From Xenorhabdus sp014467285 (GTDB lineage: Bacteria > Pseudomonadota > Gammaproteobacteria > Enterobacterales > Enterobacteriaceae): 64,000 nucleotides of DNA. The stretch covers positions 62,001 to 126,000 of the forward strand of contig NZ_NKHR01000003.1 of the NCBI RefSeq assembly GCF_014467285.1, in the 5' to 3' direction. Below are positions 45,013-54,293 of this stretch, one piece after another (position 1 is the first letter of the stretch; each line of letters starts with the position of its first letter). The notes below the pieces were generated by a model. The model searched no databases, was not told where the DNA came from, and saw nothing but the letters and a program-made list of their open reading frames with translations. A program made the translations under genes and the position numbers.

Positions 45013-47640
45013 ATGAGCAAAAGCACCGCTGAGATCCGTCAAGCGTTTCTTGACTTTTTTCATACTAAAGGGCACCAGATAGTACCAAGTAGTTCGTTGG
45101 TGCCAAACAATGATCCAACATTGTTGTTCACTAACGCAGGGATGAACCAGTTCAAAGATGTTTTTCTTGGATTGGATAAAAGGCCTTATTCCAGAGCAAC
45201 AACGGCTCAGCGCTGCGTTCGTGCTGGTGGTAAACATAACGATTTAGAAAATGTGGGATATACAGCACGTCACCATACTTTCTTCGAAATGTTGGGTAAC
45301 TTCAGTTTTGGCGATTATTTTAAACAAGATGCCATCAAATACGCATGGGAGCTATTGACCGGCGAAGAATGGTTTAATCTGCCAAAAGAAAAACTGTGGG
45401 TTACTGTCTATGAGACAGACGATGAAGCCTATGATATTTGGCATAAAGAAGTCGGTGTTCCAACAGAAAGAATTATTCGCATTGGCGATAACAAAGGTGC
45501 CCCTTATGCGTCAGATAACTTCTGGCAAATGGGTGACACCGGCCCTTGTGGCCCCTGTACAGAAATTTTCTATGACCATGGTGACCACATTTGGGGAGGC
45601 CCTCCAGGTAGCCCAGAAGAAGACGGTGACAGATATATTGAAATCTGGAACATTGTCTTCATGCAATTCAATCGCCATGCTGATGGTACAATGGAACCAC
45701 TGCCAAAACCTTCAGTTGATACCGGTATGGGGCTGGAGCGTATCGCCGCAGTATTGCAGCACGTCAACTCTAACTACGAAATTGACTTATTCCAGAATCT
45801 AATTGCTTCAGTTGCAGAAGTGACGGGAGCGACAGATCTCACTAATAAATCTCTGCGCGTTGTTGCAGATCATATCCGGGCATGTGCGTTCTTGATTTGT
45901 GATGGTGTTATTCCATCCAATGAGAACCGTGGATACGTACTTCGCCGCATTATTCGTCGTGCTGTCCGTCATGGCAATATGCTCGGTGCAAAAGATACTT
46001 TCTTCTATAAATTAGTTGCTCCATTGATTAAGGTGATGGGCGCTGCTGGTGAAGAGCTGAAAAAACAGCAGTCTTTGGTTGAGCAGGTATTGAAAACTGA
46101 AGAAGAACAATTCGCCCGTACCTTGGATCGTGGTTTACAGTTACTGGATGAAGAATTGGCGAAATTGTCCGGCGATACCCTGGACGGTGCAACTGCTTTC
46201 CGTTTGTATGATACCTATGGTTTTCCGGTTGATTTGACTGCGGATGTTTGCCGTGAAAGAAATATCAAAGTTGATGAAGCTGGTTTTGATGTAGCGATGG
46301 AAAACCAACGTCGTCGTGCTCGTGAATCCAGTGGTTTTGGTACAGACTACAATGAATTGATCAAAGTTGACGGTCGAAGTGATTTTTGTGGTTATGAACA
46401 TAATTCACAGCAGGCTGCTATTACCGCTATCTTCCGTAATGGCGAATCTGTTGAACAAATTCATGCAGGCGAAGAGGCGATCGTTATACTTGATAAAACG
46501 GCTTTCTATGCTGAATCAGGCGGGCAGGTTGGAGATACAGGACAGTTGCTGAATGGCAATGGTATCTTCGAAGTTACTGATACTCAGAAATATGCTCAGG
46601 CAATCGGCCACATTGGTAAATTGACAAGTGGTAGTTTGAGCGTTAAATATACAGTCAATGCTGAAATTGATGTGGTACGCAGAAATGCAATCCGTTTGAA
46701 CCATTCTGCAACCCATTTGCTGCATGCAGCATTGCGTAAGATTCTGGGAGAGCATGTTTCTCAGAAAGGTTCTTTAGTCAATGATAAATACCTGCGCTTT
46801 GACTTCTCTCACTTTGAAGCAATGAAGCCAGAGCAGATTCGTCAGGTAGAAAATCTGGTGAACGAAGAAATTCGCAAAAATTCATCAGTTGTTACAGAAT
46901 TAATGGAGCTGGAAGAAGCAAAAGCTAAAGGTGCCATGGCACTGTTTGGCGAGAAGTATGATGAAAAAGTTCGTGTACTGAGCATGGGGGGCTTTTCTAC
47001 CGAATTATGTGGTGGTACTCATGCAAGTCGCACAGGTGATATTGGGTTGTTCCGTATATCCAGTGAATCAGGTACAGCAGCAGGAATTCGCCGTATTGAA
47101 GCCATTACGGGGCAAACTGCACTGAACTCAATTTATCAGCAAACTGATTTACTGCAAGACATTGCTCATCTGGTGAAAGGTGATATTAGTAGCCTGAATG
47201 AGAAAGTGAAAACGACACTGGACAGAACGAAACAGTTGGAAAAAGAGTTGCAACAACTGAAATCTCAGCAAGCAGCTCAGGAAAGCTCTTCTTTGGCTAA
47301 TCAGGCTAAAGAGATCCAAGGTGTTCGTTTACTGGTGACACAATTAGGTGATGTTGAACCTAAAATGCTCAGAACAATGGTTGATGATCTGAAAAATCAG
47401 TTGGGATCGGCAATTATTGTGCTTTCTACAGTGACTGGTGATAAAGTCAGCCTAATTGTTGGTATAACAAAGGATTTGACTGCTAGAATAAAAGCAGGTG
47501 ATTTAATCTCTTTCGTTGCCCAACAAGTTGGAGGTAAAGGAGGAGGCCGTCCTGATCTGGCTCAGGCTGGCGGGACAGATGTAACTGCTCTTCCTTCGGC
47601 ATTGGCTAGTGTAGAAGAGTGGGTAACATTGCGGTTATAG
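45013..47640 (+). CDS. alaS: Alanyl-tRNA synthetase
   Basis: Charges tRNA-Ala. The 875-residue class II synthetase has the N-terminal catalytic core (FTNAGMNQFKDVFLG), the editing domain with zinc-type motifs NHSATHLLHAAL and CGGTHASRTGDIG, and the C-Ala domain ending GGRPDLAQAGGTD. Full length compared with the family. The start ATG at 45013 gives MSKSTAEIRQ as in E. coli. It is normally followed by csrA, as here. Confidence 0.97.
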   Translation: MSKSTAEIRQAFLDFFHTKGHQIVPSSSLVPNNDPTLLFTNAGMNQFKDVFLGLDKRPYSRATTAQRCVRAGGKHNDLENVGYTARHHTFFEMLGNFSFGDYFKQDAIKYAWELLTGEEWFNLPKEKLWVTVYETDDEAYDIWHKEVGVPTERIIRIGDNKGAPYASDNFWQMGDTGPCGPCTEIFYDHGDHIWGGPPGSPEEDGDRYIEIWNIVFMQFNRHADGTMEPLPKPSVDTGMGLERIAAVLQHVNSNYEIDLFQNLIASVAEVTGATDLTNKSLRVVADHIRACAFLICDGVIPSNENRGYVLRRIIRRAVRHGNMLGAKDTFFYKLVAPLIKVMGAAGEELKKQQSLVEQVLKTEEEQFARTLDRGLQLLDEELAKLSGDTLDGATAFRLYDTYGFPVDLTADVCRERNIKVDEAGFDVAMENQRRRARESSGFGTDYNELIKVDGRSDFCGYEHNSQQAAITAIFRNGESVEQIHAGEEAIVILDKTAFYAESGGQVGDTGQLLNGNGIFEVTDTQKYAQAIGHIGKLTSGSLSVKYTVNAEIDVVRRNAIRLNHSATHLLHAALRKILGEHVSQKGSLVNDKYLRFDFSHFEAMKPEQIRQVENLVNEEIRKNSSVVTELMELEEAKAKGAMALFGEKYDEKVRVLSMGGFSTELCGGTHASRTGDIGLFRISSESGTAAGIRRIEAITGQTALNSIYQQTDLLQDIAHLVKGDISSLNEKVKTTLDRTKQLEKELQQLKSQQAAQESSSLANQAKEIQGVRLLVTQLGDVEPKMLRTMVDDLKNQLGSAIIVLSTVTGDKVSLIVGITKDLTARIKAGDLISFVAQQVGGKGGGRPDLAQAGGTDVTALPSALASVEEWVTLRL

Positions 47641-47661
47641 TTGGTATCGCCGTGACAGTAA

Positions 47662-47703
47662 CGGCATCATGAAAGTGCTTTTTTTATGATGCCGATGTTT
47701 TTT
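47662..47703 (+). terminator. alaS terminator
   Basis: CGGCATCAT and ATGATGCCG form a perfect nine-pair stem around a T-rich 15-base loop, followed by six T residues at 47698-47703. Confidence 0.85.
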
Positions 47704-47887
47704 GTTGTGAAATTGTTGAAATGTTGGGCACATACTTATATTTTAGCTATCCTATAGATATAGGAAATGTGTTCAAAACTGCTTATACTTTAAGTAGATA
47801 TCATTGCTTTACGTTTTCACGGTGTTTGATGGATAATAGCGGGGAAACCTAGAGACCCGACTCTTTTAAATTTTCAAGGAGCAAAGA

Positions 47888-48073
47888 ATGCTTATTCTGA
47901 CTCGTCGAGTTGGTGAAACACTCATGATAGGCGATGAGGTAACAGTCACAGTACTGGGAGTTAAAGGCAACCAAGTTCGCATTGGTGTAAACGCACCCAA
48001 GGAAGTTTCTGTTCACCGTGAAGAAATTTATCAACGGATTCAGGCAGAGAAATCTCAGCCTACAACTTTTTAA
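47888..48073 (+). CDS. csrA: Carbon storage regulator CsrA
   Basis: A dimeric RNA-binding protein that controls translation and stability of mRNAs for carbon metabolism, motility and biofilm genes by binding GGA motifs. It has 61 residues, with LTRRVGETLMIGD and the RNA-contacting end of the fifth strand VSVHREEIYQRI. AAGGAG lies six bases before the ATG. It is flanked by alaS and the tRNA operon, as in E. coli. Confidence 0.98.
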   Translation: MLILTRRVGETLMIGDEVTVTVLGVKGNQVRIGVNAPKEVSVHREEIYQRIQAEKSQPTTF

Positions 48074-48534
48074 TTCAAGAATGGCGTCCACGCTTTTTTA
48101 AGACTTGGGCGCTACTCTACTTCCCTGTTTTGTGAACCTGATCAGGTTACCTTTTCTTGTTACCATTCCTGTTACTACCTTAATTCTATTCTCTCACGTC
48201 TTTTTATTTTCTATCTGTTGAAAAAGCCTCGTTCATGAGGCCATAGCGATGAATAATCATTTTTATAAATTTTAATGGTGCTTAGAGGATTTTGCTGTTG
48301 ATAAAATAGCTCTTTAGATGCTAAACCAAGCGTTTTGCGCGCTAAGTATTCAAACGGAAAAAAGTTTCGAAAAATTGTTTGACTTATCAGGCAGGGAAAG
48401 TAATATGTGCGCCATCGCAGCGACGAAGAGCTTAGAAAGAAGCTTCTGAGCAGTAAGCAGAAGAAGATATACTAAGAACTACGAAGTGAAAACTTCAGGT
48501 CGCAAGTTTTAAAGCGTTTTAGTTTTAAAAATAT
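48074..48534. other. Intergenic region between csrA and the tRNA operon
   Basis: About 460 bases with no supported gene. The first 300 bases hold no clear site. The last 155 contain the stable-RNA promoter and a leader of about 125 bases that ends at the tRNA-Ser gene. Confidence 0.5.
48379..48406 (+). promoter_or_regulatory. tRNA operon promoter
   Basis: A -35 TTGACT and -10 TAATAT are spaced by 16 bases and followed by GTGCGCC. The GC-rich discriminator is typical of stringently controlled rRNA and tRNA promoters. Confidence 0.75.
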
Positions 48535-48627
48535 GGTGAGGTGGCCGAGAGGCTGAAGGCGCTCCCCTGCTAAGGGAGTATGTGGTTAAGAGCTGCATCG
48601 AGGGTTCGAATCCCTCCCTCACCGCCA
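48535..48627 (+). tRNA. tRNA-Ser (GCU)
   Basis: 93 bases including encoded CCA. The acceptor stem GGTGAGG pairs with CCTCACC, the anticodon GCT sits in a CCCCTGCTAAGGGG-type arm, and the long variable arm (TATGTGGTTAAGAGCTGCA) is typical of serine tRNAs. It reads AGC/AGU codons and is first in the operon, as serV in E. coli. Confidence 0.96.
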
Positions 48628-48637
48628 TTTAAGCAAC

Positions 48638-48714
48638 GCATCCGTAGCTCAGCTGGATAGAGTACTCGGCTACGAACCGAGCGGTCGGAGGTTCGAATCC
48701 TCCCGGATGCGCCA
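48638..48714 (+). tRNA. tRNA-Arg (ACG), copy 1
   Basis: 77 bases with encoded CCA. The anticodon ACG (inosine after modification) reads CGU, CGC and CGA. The acceptor begins GCATCCG and ends CGGATGC with discriminator G73, unlike the A73 of the other three copies. Confidence 0.96.
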
Positions 48715-48799
48715 CTTTAAACACCGCGATTTTTAGGTATCTCAATTCTGTCAAGTCGGGCAATCAGCAGCGCCTGAACAGGAATAGTAAACCGACAAT

Positions 48800-48876
48800 G
48801 CATCCATAGCTCAGCTGGATAGAGTACTCGGCTACGAACCGAGCGGTCGGAGGTTCGAATCCTCCTGGATGCACCA
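48800..48876 (+). tRNA. tRNA-Arg (ACG), copy 2
   Basis: 77 bases with encoded CCA. The acceptor is GCATCCA paired with TGGATGC, so the seventh pair is A-T rather than G-C. The discriminator is A73. The anticodon arm is identical to copy 1. Confidence 0.96.
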
Positions 48877-48961
48877 TTTTAAACACCGTGAGTTTTAGGT
48901 GTATCAATTCTGAGAAGTTAGGCAATCAGCAGCGCCTGACCAGAAATAGAAAACTGACAAC

Positions 48962-49038
48962 GCATCCATAGCTCAGCTGGATAGAGTACTCGGCTACGAA
49001 CCGAGCGGTCGGAGGTTCGAATCCTCCTGGATGCACCA
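48962..49038 (+). tRNA. tRNA-Arg (ACG), copy 3
   Basis: 77 bases with encoded CCA and identical to copy 2, including the A-T seventh acceptor pair and A73. The 85-base spacer before it is a diverged duplicate of the spacer before copy 2. Confidence 0.96.
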
Positions 49039-49126
49039 TATTCAACATTGTGATTCCATCATGGTGTTAATGTTCTGAGAATAAGACAGTCTATGATGTC
49101 TGATCAGAAATAGAAAACCTGACAAT

Positions 49127-49203
49127 GCATCCGTAGCTCAGCTGGATAGAGTACTCGGCTACGAACCGAGCGGTCGGAGGTTCGAATCCTCCCGGATGCA
49201 CCA
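49127..49203 (+). tRNA. tRNA-Arg (ACG), copy 4
   Basis: 77 bases with encoded CCA. It has the G-C seventh acceptor pair of copy 1 but discriminator A73. The last tRNA of the operon; a terminator follows within five bases. Confidence 0.96.
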
Positions 49204-49207
49204 TTTT

Positions 49208-49239
49208 AAAACCCTGCCTTGATACGGTAGGGTTTTTTT
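49208..49239 (+). terminator. tRNA operon terminator
   Basis: AAAACCCTGCC and GGTAGGGTTTT pair with one G-T pair around TTGATAC, followed by a T-run. Confidence 0.9.
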
Positions 49240-49394
49240 GTTTCTATTTGAAACATAATATTTCCTTCATCATTATTTGATCGTAATTTGACCTTTGATA
49301 AGTCATCACCTCTATGTAATCAGCGACAACTTGGCTTGTTTCATATAAAGTAAACTCTTAGTAATAATCTTTTCAAAACTCCACGGAGGTCAAA

Positions 49395-50957
49395 TTGATC
49401 CCGGACGTATCAAAAGCATTGTCATGGCTAGAGGCAAACCCTACTGTGTTAGATGGTATTTGTCGCGGCATTGAACGTGAAACATTGCGTGTTACTCCAG
49501 AAGGTCATTTAGCTAAGACGGCGCATCCAAAATCACTTGGTGCTTCTTTAACGCATAAATGGATTACAACTGATTTTGCTGAATCTCTATTGGAGTTCAT
49601 TACCCCTGTTGATAACAACATAGATAGAACCATTGATTTCCTTAACGATTTACATCGTTATACCGCGAGAAATTTGGGCGATGAAAAAATGTGGCCTTTG
49701 AGTATGCCATGTTTCATTGACGATGAGGAAAACATCACTCTGGCACAATATGGTACGTCTAATGTGGGGCGTTTTAAAACGTTGTATCGTGAGGGATTAA
49801 AAAATCGTTACGGTGCACTGATGCAGACGATTTCAGGGGTGCATTATAATTTTTCTCTTCCACTAAGTTTCTGGCAGGCACGGTTAGGTATTAAAGATGC
49901 AGAAACGGGAAAAGAGCAGATTTCAGAGGGATACCTTCGTCTGATCCGTAATTATTACCGCTTTGGTTGGGTAATCCCCTATTTATTTGGTGCATCACCG
50001 GCCATTTGCCCCTCATTTTTACGTGGTCGGAATACAGCGTTATCCTTTGAGAAAACTGAAAAAGGGACTTATTACCTACCTTATGCGACTTCTCTGAGGA
50101 TGAGTGACCTAGGGTATACCAACAAGTCGCAAAGTGATCTGAATATCACTTTTAATAATCTTCATACGTACATAGAAGGTCTTAAGAAAGCGATCCATAA
50201 ACCATCTGCCGATTTTGCGGCCATTGGCGTCAAAAAAGGGGATAAGTACCTCCAACTTAATACTAATGTCCTTCAAATTGAAAATGAGCTGTACGCACCA
50301 ATACGCCCTAAACGGGTAACTCTGGAGGGGGAATCGCCTTCTGATGCGTTATTAAGAGGCGGTATAGAATACATTGAAGTACGCTCTTTAGATATTAACC
50401 CTTTCTCCCCGATTGGCGTTGATGAAACTCAGATTCGTTTTCTTGACCTATTCTTGATATGGTGTGCTTTAGCTGATGCGCCTGAAATGGGAAGTAAAGA
50501 GCTTGAGTGTTGTCGTGGTAACTGGAATAAAGTGATTTTGGAAGGGCGTAAGCCAGAGTTACATATCGGTATTGGTGGTGGTATTGAACAACAACCCCTT
50601 AAATCTGTCGGGCAAGAACTATTCCGGGATTTAGAGCGGGTTGCTGAAGTTTTGGATGCTTGTTCAGGAACTCAGTATCAGTCAGTGTGTAAAGAACTGG
50701 TTATTATGTTTGAAGATCCATCATTAACGTTTTCAGCGCGTGTATTAGGCAAGATGAAAACGCAGGGGATAGTTGGTTTTGGATTGGAACTGGCAAAAAA
50801 ATACAGTCAGGAATTGATTGAAGAGCCCTACTCAATTTTGAATAATGATGAAAGTTTTTCTGCTGAACGTGATGCTTCTGTATTGAGGCAGCACAATCTT
50901 GAGCAACAAGACAGCATGAGTTTTGATGACTATCTAAAACTTCATGCTGGGAGTTAA
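49395..50957 (+). CDS. gshA: Glutamate-cysteine ligase
   Basis: Joins glutamate and cysteine, the rate-limiting step of glutathione synthesis. The 520-residue protein is collinear with E. coli GshA (518), with GIERETLRV, MQTISGVHYNFSLP and YIEVRSLDINPFSPIG. Translation starts at TTG (49395), giving MIPDVSKALSWLE, after a strong GGAGGT; E. coli gshA also uses TTG. The genes yqaB and yqaA, which separate gshA from the tRNAs in E. coli, are absent. Confidence 0.97.
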   Translation: MIPDVSKALSWLEANPTVLDGICRGIERETLRVTPEGHLAKTAHPKSLGASLTHKWITTDFAESLLEFITPVDNNIDRTIDFLNDLHRYTARNLGDEKMWPLSMPCFIDDEENITLAQYGTSNVGRFKTLYREGLKNRYGALMQTISGVHYNFSLPLSFWQARLGIKDAETGKEQISEGYLRLIRNYYRFGWVIPYLFGASPAICPSFLRGRNTALSFEKTEKGTYYLPYATSLRMSDLGYTNKSQSDLNITFNNLHTYIEGLKKAIHKPSADFAAIGVKKGDKYLQLNTNVLQIENELYAPIRPKRVTLEGESPSDALLRGGIEYIEVRSLDINPFSPIGVDETQIRFLDLFLIWCALADAPEMGSKELECCRGNWNKVILEGRKPELHIGIGGGIEQQPLKSVGQELFRDLERVAEVLDACSGTQYQSVCKELVIMFEDPSLTFSARVLGKMKTQGIVGFGLELAKKYSQELIEEPYSILNNDESFSAERDASVLRQHNLEQQDSMSFDDYLKLHAGS

Positions 50958-51033
50958 AAAAGAAAATGGCCACCAAGTGGTGGCCGAATAAAATCTCTTA
51001 AAGAATAGGGATGATAACAATTTGCGCGTCTTC
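50956..51033 (-). ncRNA. micA: MicA small regulatory RNA
   Basis: On the minus strand of the gshA-luxS gap lies a 78-base segment beginning GAAGACGCGC and continuing TTGTTATCATCCC, which matches the 5' seed of E. coli MicA (GAAAGACGCGC, TTGTTATCATC). It ends in a GGCCACC/GGTGGCC terminator hairpin with a T-run. E. coli micA lies in the same place and orientation. MicA, with Hfq, represses ompA and other envelope mRNAs under sigma-E control. The seed has one extra A relative to E. coli. Confidence 0.88.
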
Positions 51034-51039
51034 ATATCT

Positions 51040-51067
51040 TATGACCAGACGCAAATAAAAAGGTTTC
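51040..51067 (-). promoter_or_regulatory. Candidate sigma-E promoter of micA
   Basis: On the minus strand GAAACCT (51061-51067) and TCATA (51040-51044) are 16 bases apart, and TCATA lies six bases before the predicted MicA 5' end. This agrees with the sigma-E pattern GGAACTT-N16-TCNNA. Confidence 0.6.
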
Positions 51068-51119
51068 ATCTATCTGGAAAAATTTTCGTAAAAAATCTGA
51101 TGCCCTAGGAGGTAATTTT

Positions 51120-51635
51120 ATGCCTTTATTGGATAGTTTTACAGTTGACCATACTCGTATGGCTGCTCCAGCAGTTAGAGTTGCCAAAATGATGAAAACG
51201 CCTCATGGCGATACTATCACCGTATTTGATTTACGTTTTTGTGTTCCTAATAAAGCCGTGATGCCAGAAAAGGGTATTCATACTCTTGAGCATCTGTTTG
51301 CGGGTTTTATGCGTAATCATTTGAACGGTGACGGTGTTGATATTATCGATATCTCCCCGATGGGATGCCGTACTGGTTTTTATATGAGCTTGATCGGTGC
51401 CCCGACAGAGTTAAGAGTAGCTGAGTCTTGGAAAGCTGCGATGGCCGATGTATTGAAAGTTCAAAATCAGAACCAGATCCCAGAACTAAACATTTATCAG
51501 TGCGGTACTTATGAAATGCACTCATTAAAAGAAGCTCAAGATATTGCTCAGAGTATTCTTGATTCGGGTGTTCGCGTTAATCTGAACGAAGAGTTAGCAT
51601 TGCCTGAAGAAAAGCTTGTAGAGCTTCGAGTTTAG
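51120..51635 (+). CDS. luxS: S-ribosylhomocysteine lyase
   Basis: Cleaves S-ribosylhomocysteine to homocysteine and DPD, the precursor of autoinducer-2. The 171-residue metalloenzyme has the metal ligands His54 and His58 in HTLEHLFAGF, the catalytic Cys in PMGCRTGFYMS (about residue 84), and the third ligand Cys in CGTYEMHS (about residue 128). AGGAGGT lies seven bases before the ATG. The divergent micA overlaps its leader. Confidence 0.97.
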   Translation: MPLLDSFTVDHTRMAAPAVRVAKMMKTPHGDTITVFDLRFCVPNKAVMPEKGIHTLEHLFAGFMRNHLNGDGVDIIDISPMGCRTGFYMSLIGAPTELRVAESWKAAMADVLKVQNQNQIPELNIYQCGTYEMHSLKEAQDIAQSILDSGVRVNLNEELALPEEKLVELRV

Positions 51636-52125
51636 TCTGTTTGTTAGATCGATAAGCGATAAAATATCTTGGTTACCATTCTATATTCTGGCTGTGAAAC
51701 TCTTGTTAAGCAGCCAGATCTACTTTAGGTTAACAGGGTTAGCTTATTTTTTGCCAGCCTTGTGTTGCTATTTTCCCTTTTAAAGAGTATCTGCTTGATA
51801 CGCTTGTTTTTTGGGTACAGATAAGTTTTCTATTGAATAGTAATACTCAAGGTATTTTAACATTTGTAATATTTTATAATATTATGAATGTTATGAATTT
51901 TATTAAGAACAATTTTGATTAAAATATTGTATTTGTTTTTGGCATGAATTCAGTGAAGCAGAATACCTTAAGCATTTAAAATGCTCCTGCCTGAGTGCAA
52001 AGAATAGAAGCAATAATATATTGTGTGAATCCACCATATATTATTGCTCTTAAACCACCCTGGAACATACAGTGAGATAGCATTTGGGTGGTCTTTATCC
52101 TGAGTGAATGTGAATAATGGCTAAA
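51636..52125. other. Intergenic region between luxS and yfjD
   Basis: This 490-base gap joins two blocks that are apart in E. coli. It is AT-rich. The second half contains a perfect 13-base inverted repeat (listed separately) and ACCACCC/GGGTGGT (52054-52060 and 52086-52092), which could form a terminator-like structure for one of the convergent genes. No gene is supported. Confidence 0.5.
52009..52048. repeat. Perfect 13-base inverted repeat
   Basis: AGCAATAATATAT (52009-52021) and ATATATTATTGCT (52036-52048) are exact reverse complements with a 14-base loop. It lies between convergent luxS and yfjD, with no T-run at the end. Confidence 0.7.
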
Positions 52126-53421
52126 TTATTCACTGGGGTTTATATCTTGTTCCGTTCTTTTGTTCATTGGTGTTACACGCACCTGCTTAATAACATTATC
52201 GTGCACGGAAAGAACTTCAAAATTATATTTGTTAATTTGTACTTGAACATTCAATTCAGGAAGTTCACCTAATTCTTCCAGAATCATTCCATTCATTGTT
52301 CTTGGGCCATCTTCGGGGAGCGCCCAATTGAAGGCTTTGTTTAGTTCGCGAATATTAGCTGTACCGTCCACTAGAACGGTGCCATCACTTTGTGGAAGAA
52401 CTTCTTCGGCCAAAGTCGGAGACATGGACGTGGTAAAATCGCCAACAATTTCTTCCAAGATATCTTCGACAGTAACGAGCCCTTGAATATCTCCATATTC
52501 GTCCACGATCAAACCGACTTTCTGCTTGTTGCGTTGGAAGTTAACGAGCTGGGTATTCAGCGGAGTACTGACGGGGATAAAGTAGATTTTATCTGCTGCT
52601 TTAATTAAATTTCTTTTTGTGAACTCTTTTTTCTCCATCATCAATCGGTAGGCTTCACGTACCCGTAGCATACCAATGGCATCATCAAGGGAATCCCGAT
52701 AAAGCACAATTCGCCCATGCGGTGAATGTGTTAATTGCCTGATGACAGATTTCCAATCATTGTTAATGTCAATGCCAACAATCTCATTACGAGGCACCAT
52801 TATGTCGCCAACGGTGACTTTCTCAAGATCCAGTATTGAGATCAGCATGTCTTGATTGCGGCGCGATAGATTGGTATTTGATTCATTTACGATTGTTCTC
52901 AATTCGTCCTTGCTGACCGCATCATTGCGAATATTAGAAACTTTGATGCCCAGACAACGCATAAACAGCAAACTGATTTTATTAAATGCCCAAACGAGAG
53001 GCAGCATGATTTTTTCCAGTGGGCGCAGCAGGAAACTACTTGGAAATGCTATTCTTTCTGGGTAAAGAGCCGCAATGGTTTTTGGCATCACTTCGGAGAA
53101 AATAAGGATCACGAAAGTGAGTATGCCTGTAGCAATGGCAACACCTGCATCACCATAAAGGCGCATGCCAACAATAGTAGCGAGAGAAGACGCCAGAATA
53201 TTGATGAGATTGTTACCAATAAGAATAAGACTGATGAGCCTATCTGGATGGCGCAGCAGAGATTCTACCCTACGTGCGGAGCTGCTCCCCTGTTTAGCTA
53301 AATGACGTAAGCGATAGCGGTTGATTGTCATCATGCTGGTTTCTGAGGCTGAGAAATAGGCCGAAACGAAAACCATGACAATAAGAATGATAATCAGTGT
53401 GCTTGTTGAGACGTGCTCCAA
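52126..53421 (-). CDS. yfjD: CorB/HlyC-family membrane protein YfjD
   Basis: A 431-residue protein. An N-terminal DUF21 membrane domain with about four helices (residues 1-150) is followed by two CBS domains (about 190-330; VGDIMVPRNEIVGID, GLVTVEDILEEIVGDF) and a C-terminal CorC/HlyC domain. Relatives are implicated in magnesium or cobalt handling. It is upstream of ypjD and divergent from ffh across the shared locus, as in E. coli. Confidence 0.92.
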   Translation of the reverse strand: MEHVSTSTLIIILIVMVFVSAYFSASETSMMTINRYRLRHLAKQGSSSARRVESLLRHPDRLISLILIGNNLINILASSLATIVGMRLYGDAGVAIATGILTFVILIFSEVMPKTIAALYPERIAFPSSFLLRPLEKIMLPLVWAFNKISLLFMRCLGIKVSNIRNDAVSKDELRTIVNESNTNLSRRNQDMLISILDLEKVTVGDIMVPRNEIVGIDINNDWKSVIRQLTHSPHGRIVLYRDSLDDAIGMLRVREAYRLMMEKKEFTKRNLIKAADKIYFIPVSTPLNTQLVNFQRNKQKVGLIVDEYGDIQGLVTVEDILEEIVGDFTTSMSPTLAEEVLPQSDGTVLVDGTANIRELNKAFNWALPEDGPRTMNGMILEELGELPELNVQVQINKYNFEVLSVHDNVIKQVRVTPMNKRTEQDINPSE

Positions 53422-53473
53422 AACAGAATTCCTTCCTAATATGTATGCAAACTGGCTATGGGTCTTTTGACTC

Positions 53474-54265
53474 TTAATAAACCATAATTTCCTGCAATAG
53501 CCTGCTACCGAAAAAAGCGAGAGTCAGAATAAATGCACCAATCAGATTGAACCAAATAACGCGTTTGCCACGCCATCCTTCATGATAGTGCCCCCAAAGC
53601 AAAATAACGTAGGTGAACCATGCAATGATAGATAAAACCGATTTATGAATATTTTCTTTACTGAAAACATCATCCATGTACATGATGCCTGTGCATAGCG
53701 TCAATGTTAGTAAAATTACACCAACTTGGGTAATGTGAAACATTTTGCGCTCAATGACCATCAGTGGAGGTATGCCAGAGGTAAAGGAAAACTTTTTCTT
53801 TTTGAGCTGATAATCCAGCCATCCAAGCTGCAATGCGTAAAGAGCGGCAATGAGTAAAGTGGCGTAACCAAGTAATGCCAGCCCAATATGAATGAATAAT
53901 TCGACACTGCCTTCAAGGTGCGTAATGAATTCTCCTGGCATCATGCTGGCTAATATCAAATTTATCATGGAGAAGCTGTAAACAATCGGTAATAAAAACC
54001 ATGCACGACCACGGAAAGCGACGATCGTCATGATGATGCACATAAGCAAACTGACGATTGAGCCTAAATTCAATAGAGTAAGGTTTTGGCCACTGCTGAC
54101 ATGAAATACTTGATATTTTAATGCAATCGCGTGATTAACTAATGCCACAATTGCGAAAAAAAGAGCCAGTTTTTGATAACTGTTTTGTTGGCGCAGTAAA
54201 CCTGGTACAACGAGTGTCAGGCTAATGAGATAGGCAAGTAAAGCAATAATTGAAAATACCAGCAT
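53474..54265 (-). CDS. ypjD: CcsA-like membrane protein YpjD
   Basis: A 263-residue membrane protein with eight hydrophobic helices. The segment LLWGHYHEGWRGKRVIWFN (about residues 224-242) resembles the heme-handling motif of cytochrome c assembly proteins. E. coli YpjD (CorE) is linked genetically to cobalt resistance, but the biochemical role is unknown. It precedes yfjD by 52 bases and is likely cotranscribed. Confidence 0.92.
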   Translation of the reverse strand: MLVFSIIALLAYLISLTLVVPGLLRQQNSYQKLALFFAIVALVNHAIALKYQVFHVSSGQNLTLLNLGSIVSLLMCIIMTIVAFRGRAWFLLPIVYSFSMINLILASMMPGEFITHLEGSVELFIHIGLALLGYATLLIAALYALQLGWLDYQLKKKKFSFTSGIPPLMVIERKMFHITQVGVILLTLTLCTGIMYMDDVFSKENIHKSVLSIIAWFTYVILLWGHYHEGWRGKRVIWFNLIGAFILTLAFFGSRLLQEIMVY

Positions 54266-54293
54266 AACGTTTATCGTTTTCGCAATAGTGTTT

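Noticed and set aside
48715..49126. Regularly spaced repeats resembling a CRISPR array
   Set aside because: The repeated units are complete tRNA-Arg genes, and the spacers are diverged copies of one another rather than unrelated sequences.
48535..49239. tRNA cluster as a prophage or island attachment site
   Set aside because: No integrase, no partial tRNA duplicate and no phage genes lie on either side; csrA and gshA flank it as in the core genome.
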